Shown in pieces: positions 1-10,900 of a DNA stretch of 26,115 nucleotides. Under the pieces are notes generated by a model. The model did no database searches. It worked only from the letters and a program-made list of their open reading frames with translations, and was not told where the DNA came from. Numbering within the stretch: the stretch's first letter is position 1; each line of letters opens with the position of its first letter. Source of the DNA: UBA12078 sp964556955 (GTDB lineage Bacteria > Patescibacteriota > Dojkabacteria > SC72); the NCBI GenBank assembly GCA_964556955.1, contig CAZKXP010000004.1, positions 1 to 26,115 of the forward strand. The letters run 5' to 3'. The translations under genes and the position numbers were made by a program.

Positions 1-1955
1 TTCTGCATATCCTCCATTTGTACTACTGGTCATCTTAGTTATATTGGTTGTTGTTACTTCATCCTCATCTTCAAAGTAATCTATATCTCTACCTATATCT
101 CCTTCTGCTACTGTTGCATTAGTACCGGTGAAGTCTGTATGGGTGTCTGCTGATTGTAATGTTGTGTAGTTAGTTCCACTGGTATATGGTTTCCACCCTT
201 CCCATGTCCCATCCAATGGATTAGTTGTTGCTCCACTTCTGGTTTGTACAGAGATCTTACCATATGTATTTAATGCTGATTCCCATCTTAATACATCATA
301 TGTAGAAGCATTGGGGGTACTTATTACTGGGCTGTTGTAGATACCATAACTGTAGTAGCCTACTGTAGATGTTGTAGTCTGAGAAGTCTGCATTGTAGTA
401 CCTGATAACGAGGTAAAGTATGTCAAAGCTATTCTTCCTACACCACCAACACCACCAGCCTGCGCCTGCCCACTACCCGCAGCTCCACCAGTAACCCTGA
501 CCAGACTCGTCCCAATTGTAAGCGAATTTCCAGTAAGCAAGATCGATCCACCAGCTCCACCGCCTCCGCCTGCTCCATAACTGCCCCCTGTATTTGCTTC
601 TCCTGCATTTCCTAAAGCACTAATTGTACCCGTAACTGTCAAACTATTTGCAGCAAGATATACAATACCGCCACCATTTCCACCATCTCCCAAATAGTCA
701 CCAGCGACTTCATAATCAACACCCTTTCCACCCCCAGAGCCAAACAAAAGTTTAGATAAGTCGGCGGTACCATAAGTACCACCACCTCCACCACCAGCGT
801 TTACTGATGCAGCACCACCATTTCCAGAAGAGTTCGTACCACCAGTGACACCACCTGCAGCGCCACCTGTTCCTGCAGTACCATATCCTCCACCACCACC
901 CGCTCCTTGATAACCCTGGCCACCACCACCTGCACCACCTGCAGTAGTAGAACCAGCACCGGCAGTATTACCACCACCACCTGCACCACAATACCCAGCA
1001 CCACCGACACCGGTAGTTTGGCTACTTCCGCCACCAGCAGCACCCGCACTGCCCGAAGCAAGATATGCTCCACCTGCACCACCATTACCACAATATGCCT
1101 CTCCACCCTCTCCTCCACTTCTCCCATTGTTATCACCTCCACCATATGCACCTCGAGTATCTCCTCCTAAATAACCAACTCCATCCGCACTGATAGTGCC
1201 AACTACCGTTACACTACCATTAGCTCTAAAGAACATTACACCACCTTTTACTCCATTCCAAGCGCTTGGATAGAATGTAGCTCCTGAATTTACAGTAACA
1301 TTTTGATAATTAGGCACTCTTTGAAGCATAACTCTTTGGGTACCATAGGCTATACCTAGGTTGGTATCATCCCCTGCGTTGTTACCATAGTACTTAGTTT
1401 TTGCACTTTCAAATGTTACTGTATCTCCACTTACACTAGCGACTTTCAATGTCTCATAGTTTCCTGCATTTGTAAAAGCAGTATATATACCTTGCAGATT
1501 AATTATCATTACTTCATCTCCGGAGCTTAAACACCCCGCACTTGGAGTTGTACTCAATGTAGCCTCTGTTCCGAGAGTATTAAAGGCGGTAATGTTGTAA
1601 TTAACAGCATCTCCGCCATCAGTACATGTTCTTCCAGTTATACTATTGGTTGTATTAATATTTACACTCCCAGAAATCGATACAGTCCCGTCAGCCCCAC
1701 TTCCGACACCAATACCCGACCTCAGTTCTATATTGGTTGCTTTAACTATTGACCTAATTATCCCATCACTATCTGCATCATTCCATTGATTCGAGAGATT
1801 TTGTGTTACTCCGTTATCGTTATTTGATACTGACAACCACTTATCTAATGTCTCATCAAATACCCATCCTTGTGCTACTAGATTGTATGTATTCTGTCCA
1901 TGTACAACCTCCAAGTAATCTCCATTAGCTACACTATCCCCTATCTCTGTAAACA
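1..1955 (-). repeat. Second copy of the duplicated glycine-rich module (partial)
   Basis: This is the downstream copy of a long internal duplication in the giant gene. It parallels about 6397-9425: the NQWNDADSDGIIRSIV motif, the TGR-C-DGGDAVNYNITAFN segment, the TQRVMLQRVPNY segment, a Gly-rich stretch (about 440-1250), the GIYNSPVISTPNA motif and the GDIGRDIDYFEDEDE motif occur in the same order in both. Unlike the upstream copy, it has no propeller repeats between the QTRSG and EGWKPY motifs (about 195-245). It probably continues into the carbohydrate-binding-like domain beyond the window. Confidence 0.85.
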
Positions 1956-4900
1956 ATCCATTTACAGTACCATCCGATAGTTCCATTTGTGCTAATCCCC
2001 ATCCTGTTACATATGTACTAGCTTTGTTAGAAGATCCTCTTTCAATCTCAAATTTAACTTTGTAATCCTTATCTGAGGATGGGAATGTAAATGAATATTC
2101 ATATTCTGGTACTGATCCACTTGTATTTGTTTTTACTAATGTTCCTGTTACATATGTATCTCCTCCGTCATTGGATGCTGATACTGTTATACTACTTGAT
2201 GGATCTGTACTATCAATATATGCACTCATCCATAGGTATGCTCTGTTTGTAGCTGTATCAAAGGATACTGTTCTAGAGTAGTATGTTCCACTACTGTCAT
2301 TTCCATCACTATCTATACCCATTAGTCTTGCACTACTTCCTATGTCTCCACTTAGTAATGGATAGTATCTACCCGATAGTGTTTCCACATTATTAGTGGT
2401 AGTACTTGGGTCTGTACTTGTTGTATATGTGTTTACTCTTGTACTTGATGTTAGATCTATTTTAGATATTCCTCCTCCTTCTGTACCTACATACATATTT
2501 CTGTTATCTGGGCTTACTAATATACTTCGTATATCATTACTTGTTCCACTTAATTGATTATATGTATCTGCACTACTGTGTGAGCCTTTGAGGGCTCTGA
2601 GGCCTTCTTGGTACATCAAGCTAATCTGATTTGATGTTAATGCCGTTGCAGTTACAAATGGCTCATCGATTGAACCAATGAAATACAGATAGTTAGTAAC
2701 ATATGCTCTTGCCCCTATTGCTGCAGGTGCAGAGCCATCCTGAATTGGTCCAACCACATTAGAGATACTATAATCTTTCTCCCCATCAACATAGAATGTT
2801 ACAACTGAACTTCCACTTGCAACATATGTGTATGTCATTGCTACAAAATGCCAGCTATCATCGTTTATGCTTTTCCCTGTGCTTTGAACAACTGAAACTG
2901 TGCCATCTCCTTGGAAGATTTCAGCATATAATTTACCCTGATCAATAGCAAAAGTGTAAGATCTACCACCAGAGACATCTGCATCTTTTGCTATTATTGC
3001 TCGCCTATCAGACCTTGACGTCTTAATCCAGGCTCCCCAGGTTACACTTCCGGTATTCGGAATATCTAATTTTGTTGTTCCTCCGCAATTAACATCTGTG
3101 CATGATAGGTAGTTAGATCCACTAAATACGGCCCCTTGTCCTCTTACACCTGTACCATATGTTACAGATCCATTGTTTGTTAATGTATTAGCCTTTATAG
3201 ATGAATCTGTTAATATTCCATTTAAAGACCACATTCCTCTAATATCCCCTACCATCTTTTCAGATATATAGTCTTTGGTATAGTATTGAACAGAACCATT
3301 CTTTTCATCACCCCCATCTGCTAATGTTGCGCCTCCTGATTGTTTTTCTTGAATTACGGATACTCCTAAATCTGTTCCAACAAAAATTGTATTTGAGGTC
3401 TTATCAATTGAAGATGTTCCCTCTGATACATAAAGATACTTAATTTTATTGACCGTATGAGTTCCCAATATTACAGGGCCACCTCCACCCCAACCAGATA
3501 CTGTTCCTACAGAATAGACGCCACTTCTTTTTTCATTGTACGACGTTTCCGAAGGTAGAGTTATTGCATTATATATAACATCAACCCCATTCCATCCAGT
3601 GGTGTCATCAAACGCCACTATATATAGATTACCTTTGCTGGTTAATCTGACCCCATTTTGTCGTAAAATATTCGCATATTGGGAGCCAATGTCAAAGTTT
3701 GACACAGAAACATCTGTTTTATTTATAACCGTAGTTGCGCCATCTGTTCCTATTGTACCTTGAGCTACCGCCACAGCCATCTTAGGCGATACCTGTCCCG
3801 TAGCGGTCCAGGTATAACAATAATATGTACTACTACTGTACAAATAACTTCCGCTTGCGCTACCTAAGGCAGCAGTAAATTGATTTGTTCTTATACCTGG
3901 AGTTCCAGTAACAGATTGCTCATAACTCCAATTGCTTCCCGTTCCACCACAATCTGACAATGCCGTAGGTGCAGCGGATCTAGTTCCCGCTTGACTTATG
4001 TTAACAGTCGGAGAGCTACTAAAAAGGTATGGGAAATATACAACCTCTTGCAAATCCTGTGAGTTATCACCTTGTATCCACCCCCACCCCGTTACAGTAG
4101 TATTCTGTGTAGGTTTATTCCATACCACATTACTACTAACATCATTAACAATATTACTAACCAAAGCCATATTACTATTAACAACAGCATAAGTATTAGC
4201 AACATTACGATCACTAATAACCTTGTTAGAAAGATTCTTACCACTAGTATTGTACTTAAACACCTGATCATTATGGAACTGTAACGAATACATACCAGTA
4301 GCACTACTACCATTCATACCAACACTCAACTCACCATTAATCATAGAAATGGAAGACATAGAACTATTAGAAGCAACACCAAACATTTCACCAGTAGCAG
4401 ACTGAGTAAACTTCATCCAAACCCTCTGAGTATCAGCATTAATAATAGTAAGATAACCATTAGAAGCATCCCTACTAGCAACAATCAAACTCCTAACAGG
4501 AAATACCCTCTCACTACCCCTGTCATCAGAAGTAGTAGGTTCTAAATACCAGCTAGCAATTCTAAACCTATCACCACTATTGTAATCACCCCTTACAGGC
4601 TTAATAGTTATGGTAGAACTAGAACAACTCCCTGATGTAAACGAATATGCAGAACCAAATGTTAACGAAGCACCAGTAACAGAACAACTACCATCAGAAG
4701 AAGTAATATTAGCAGTAATACCAGATACTGTAGTACCAGTAACAACTATATCCAAATACCCATGCTCAGAACCAGTACCATACATACCAGATACAGTTAT
4801 CAAACTACCATTGTAGGACGTTGAAAGATTGGTTGCTGTCTGTAGAGAAACACCATTGTACCAATTAGGATCTATACCCAAATCTACCAATGTCTCTGCT

Positions 4901-7900
4901 GTAGAATCTTGATCCTGTAGTCCTGTCTGTGATCTATCATAGTACTTACTTACTAGTAATGTAGCCGTAGAAGACCCAAAATATCTATTCCCTGCTATAT
5001 CCGTAGTTGTACCATCAATATCTAGGCCACCCCACAACCCAGCTCTTTGACTATCTCCATCTACTCCAATATCTGAGTTCTCACTATCCATCTTTAATGA
5101 ATCAACAAAGCTATCAAACATTATGGATTGTGACTGCCCACTCTCTACTACTCCTCTTCTTTCTGCATCCGTCATAGCTGCATAGTCATTGGCTAGTTGA
5201 TTATACATATCCCTATACGCACTCTTGTCTAAACCAATATTTATATTTAAATACAAATCTGCAGTTACCTTGTTCTGCGCATCAAATACCATCTGTACAT
5301 ATCCTGAGGCCGCATTAGCTATGGATGTAACTACCCCAACAAGACCATTAGTTTGTTCAGTACTTGCGGCTGCATGTCCTGAACCTGCGGTTGTAGAAGT
5401 ATATATATAGTCGCCTCTGGAACTAGAGGCCGCGTTATCTAGGTTTACATTTGTAGTTCCTTCAAACACTACCAAACACGTATCCCCATGATCACAGTTT
5501 CCGTCACCATCTACATCCGAACCCATCTTCACACCCTGTACTACTCCCATAGCTCCTTGCATCCCTGCGATGGTAGTGGTTGTAAATGAGTTGTTTGCTG
5601 TAGTATCAACTGTAACTAATGATCTTGTAGTAACTGTACCTCCAGAGTTATTCACTAAAGCTACTCCAAAACCATTACCTGCAGTTATTGTTCCTGCCAC
5701 ATACAGATTTCCATCTGCATCCAGGTACATCATCTCTGTACCATTATTTAAGACAGAGAGTAATTTAGATGTAGGATCAGAGAATGTAACAGACGTATCA
5801 AATTGGAATGCTATTGCATCTGTTCCATCTTCTACGTGAGATACTGCTAAGCCATTTATGAATCCCCCTCCTCCACTGCTTGTTCCTCCTGTTGAAGCTA
5901 CAACATCTAGTCTTAGATATTCCGAGCCTCCAGAGTAGTTATACAGTCTTGTGTTATTAGCATCATACATTACAATTCTGTACCCACTGTTGTATGCAAG
6001 TGATATGTTCTCAAGTTGTGGTTGGTATGAAAGATTGGTGGTTGTGAAGATTACTCTGTATTGGAAGTAGTCATTAGGAGTTGTAGATACTGAGCTACCA
6101 CTACCATCACTTAGTAAACTCTCTGCTCTAACATTGTCAAGATATATGGTATTACTGCTTGTGGAGTAGTTGGTTAGCCTTATCTTAGTTATGGCATCTC
6201 TTGAGCTTGCAGATATATCTGAAAGATCCCAATATACCTTCTGCCATACATTGCCTGTATCTATCGTTATATCCTCATACTGTTCTGTAGCTGCACTCTC
6301 CCCTATACCTATTCTTAATACATTGCCTGTTTGAGAGGCTCTCACCCAGAGAGTAAGGTAATCGTAGTTAGATATATTAGTTGCACTTATGGTGGCTTCT
6401 GCATATCCTCCATTTGTACTACTGGTCATCTTAGTTATATTGGTTGTTGTTGTCTCATCCTCATCTTCAAAGTAATCTATATCTCTACCTATATCTCCTT
6501 CCGAGACTGTTGCATTAGTACCTGTCCAGTTGGTATGGGTATCGGCACTTTCAAGGGTTGTGTAGTTAGTTCCACTTTCGAATGGACGCCATTCTTCCCA
6601 TTCACCCGTGATTTCTACACCGGAGGCGTAATATATGCAGTAATATGTATCACTACTGTCATAACCTTCATACCAAACACGATAGTTATTACCATCTTGT
6701 AAAACAGTTGGTGCACTTACCCCAGCTTCATCACCACTTCCTGCTAGACCTTCTGCTATACGACCATTTGTCGTAGTAGTATCTGAATCAGTGGGCATGC
6801 TGTTGTCATATTTCGTCCATGTCAGGCCGTCTGAGGAAGTCGCGTATAGAATTCTGCTTCCTAATATCGAACCTTCATACCACATTCTATACTGTACTCC
6901 ATCGTATATAACAGCGGGAGAGAGGGCACCATTAGTATCACCTTTGCCAGTGTTACCATATGGCACTTGACCATTAGTCCCTGTTGTATCAGACGCAGAT
7001 GGGTATGTGTTGTTGTACTTTGTCCAGGTCAAACCATCCGAAGAGGTTGCATAATATATAGCAAACCTAAGACCTTGGTATCCTGTATACCACATTTTGT
7101 ATGTCGAGCCATCTTTGATAACATTAGCTCCAAAAACCCATTTATCATCTCCTTTTCCACTGGTTCCTAGTGGAATTCTACCATTTGTACTTGTGGTATC
7201 CGATGCGGATGGGATTGTATTATCGTACTTTGTCCAAGTTAAGCCATCTGAAGAGGTAGCATAATATATTCTAGGAGTACTACCACTGTAGCCTGTATAC
7301 CACATTTTGTATGTAGAACCATCCTTAATGACATTTACAGAAGTAATACCATCTGCGTCTCCTTTGCCACTTGTACCCACAGGCAGTCGTCCGTTAGTCC
7401 CTGTCGTATCCGAAGTTGATGGTATTGTGTTATCGTACTTAGTCCAAGTTATTCCATCTGTTGATGTAGCGTAATACACACTACTGTTAGACCAATCTCC
7501 GTTGTATCCGATATACCACATTTTGTATGTACTTCCGTCCAATATAATCGTTGGGGAGCATACTCCTGCTTCATCTCCTTTTCCACTCGTACCCATTGGC
7601 AACCGTCCATTTGTGCTCGTCGTATCTGATGCGGACGGTATTGTATTGTCATATTTACTCCATACAAAGCTATCCGTTATGTTAGTAGGATCATCTGTAT
7701 TACCACTTCTGGTTTGTACAGATATCTTACCGTATGTATTTAAAGATGCATCCCATCTTAATGCATCATATGATTGTGCATTAGGAGTACTTATTACTGG
7801 ACTGTTGTAGATACCGTAGCTATTATAGCCAACTGATGATGATGTCGCCGTCGGCGAGGTTGTTCCCGTTGCAGAAGAACCGTAATAAACTGCAATTCTT

Positions 7901-10900
7901 CCAACACCACCTGCTCCTCCTACCAAACCAGTAGACCCGTTGTAGCATCCATTCCCACCAGATCCACTGCTTGCCGTAACAAGACTGGTTCCCATCAGAA
8001 TGGTATTCCCAGATATCTTAACAGATCCACCTGCTCCACCTGCTCCACCACCTCCCCATGGATAGCTACTGTTACACAGGTTAACACTTCCTCCTCCTCC
8101 ACCATTACTCGCAACTGCGCCAGATACCGTCATGTTATCAGCAGATATTATTACTATTCCACCACCAAAGCCTCCTCGGCCACTAGTAACAGAATTTGAA
8201 TACACACCCCCAGATCCTCCAGCAGAGCCGAAGTAAAGTTTTGATAAATCTGCAACTCCATATGTACCACCACCACCACCACCAGGACTGTTACCTACAG
8301 CACCTCCATTGCCAGATGTATTTGTTCCACCATTAGCACCATTTGCATTATACCCTGGTCCTCCATATCCAAAAGTACCATAACCACCACCACCACCCGC
8401 AGAGTGGCCTGAACCACCACCACCTGCGCCCCCTAGGGATGCGGATCCTGTACTCCCACCACCACCACCACCACAATAACCAACATTACCCGAGGACTGG
8501 CCGCCACCACCACCACCTGCACCAGCTCCACCTGTTCCAGTACCACCAGCTGCTCCTGCAGGACTACAAAAAGATTCACCGCCACCTCCCCCATAGTATG
8601 TGTTGGTTCCCGTTACCGTGGCACCAGAGATATATCCCGAGGCGTTTGCGTTTACAGACCCATTTACAGAAACCGCACCACTTGCTCTAAAAAACATAAC
8701 CCCGCCCTTAGAACCATTCCAAGCCGTAGGTGTAAAATTTACTCCGGAGTTTACAGTAACATTTGTATAATTGGGAACCCTTTGAAGCATTACTCTTTGG
8801 GTACCGGACGATGTGCCCAAGTTTGAATCATTCGCAGCACCATCTCCATAATATTTAGTTTTGGCAGTTTGGAATGTTACTGTCGTACCTACCACACTAG
8901 ATATCCTCAATGTCTCATAATTACCCGTGTTTGTATACGCTGTAGTAGTTCCCTGCAAATTAATTATCAAAACCTCATCATTTGCATTTAGACAACCAGA
9001 ACTTGGTGTACTACTTAGCGTTGCCTCTGTGCCTGCAACATTAAAAGCCGTTATATTGTAATTAACAGCATCACCACCATCTGCACACGATCTCCCCGTT
9101 ATAAGGCTTGGGGCCGCATTTATACTTGTACTGCTAGCAACTGTTATCGCCCCATCTGCTCCAGTACCCACATTAATCCCTGGTGCCAATTCAATATTAG
9201 TTAACTTAACAATAGATCGTATAATCCCATCACTATCAGCATCATTCCACTGATTAGAAAGACTATGTGATATGGTATAGTCCGCCTCAGTAATATTCTT
9301 CCATTTACCACCACTACAGCTTTCATTACTACTACCATCTACACAAATCCATCCATTAGCAACCACACTGTAGCTATTAGTATCATGAGCTACATTCAAA
9401 TACCCCGTATTGGAAACAGTACCAAAAGAAGATAAAACCTCACTACCACCCCCTCCCGCAGTAAGTAAATCTACAGAAGTAGAACCATCAAAGAAGTATA
9501 GATTGGTACCATTCCACCACATATCTCCAGTATTTGGAGCAGCAACATCAAGTCCAGAAGCAAGATTAATCTGAGCCACAGTACCAGTACTCGCACCCAA
9601 TGTAAGCATGGCACTGGTATTAGCAGTACCACTACCAAACACCGCATAACCACTCTGATTAATCAAACTCAATATCGTACTCGAAGAATCCTGCCATTCC
9701 ATCAAATTATCTCCAGCTGTATCGTTGGCCTTAATAACCACAGCCTCATCAGAAGTGATAGTTATATCCCCCGTAGTATTCGATATGCTAGAACTAGACC
9801 CTGCAATATCCAATTTTGCTCCAGGGGTACTAGTACCAATACCAAAATTCCCAGTAGAAACATCAAAGAAGAAAGCTGCAGTACCTAATGTACTACCACC
9901 GATAATCACATCGTCTGTCGTAGAGGATAGATAGGTAAATGTTCCCCCATCTGTCCAAAGACTTGATCCTCCAACAGGACTCCCATTCCAATACAAAGTC
10001 CCATTAACATTGTACAGCCTATTCTCTGTGACAGTAGGACTATCAGTCCTTGGATGCATGTAAAAAGTAAGCGGATTTTCAAAAGCAAAAGCCTCAGTAC
10101 TACCCTTTTGTAAAGAAAGGATATGCCCCGTACCATCCTGAACCAACTGTAGCACCACATTATCAAAATTACTACCCTCTGCTTTAATAGTTGCGACAGG
10201 CCAAGCACCAGATGAGTTGTAGCTTGAATATACTGTAAGACCAGATTGCGCTTGATTACCCGTAAGAGTTAGTCTCTTTGCTACCATATCAAAAGAGAGA
10301 GGTGCTCTCGAGGTTAATCCTGAGAGATATGTTGAATATGTATCAGAACCAATCGCAGTATATGAATCAGCACCTAGTACAAAGTGATCTGTAAGTGCAG
10401 TAAGGTATGTAAATATTCCTCCATCAGTAAACAAAGAACCTGTACCCCCACCTAAGCTACCCCAAGTAGAACCATCATACACCTTCAGTTCATCATCGGT
10501 GGTATCGTAGTAAACCATTCCTGCAGATGGACTAGTATATCCTGAATCATCTGCAGCTGTATCAAACTGGAATGCTGTGTTAGCACCGCTTGCATACTTA
10601 GCTTTCAGAGCATATGCCGATGCCTGTATCGGCATCCTTGAGAATGTCTCTGTAAAAGATCCCGATCCTCCAGGAGCAAAACTTAGTTCAATGTATAGGT
10701 CAGAAACCGCCTTCACCATCTCCTCCAAGGTACTGTATGTACCTGGAGTTGGAGTACTATCTGATCCCAAAGACAATGTAAATGCCCCGTTATATTGCCC
10801 TATCTCAACATTTGCAAAATCTTCCGTAAGAAGAGCAGTACCCCCAGAAGAAGCACTAAAATACTGAACTTGGAAATCACAAGTATCATTACCATTCCCT

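Noticed and set aside
6600..7690. CRISPR array suggested by regular 210-base periodicity
   Set aside because: The repeat unit is a diverged protein-coding repeat in frame, not short identical repeats with unique spacers.
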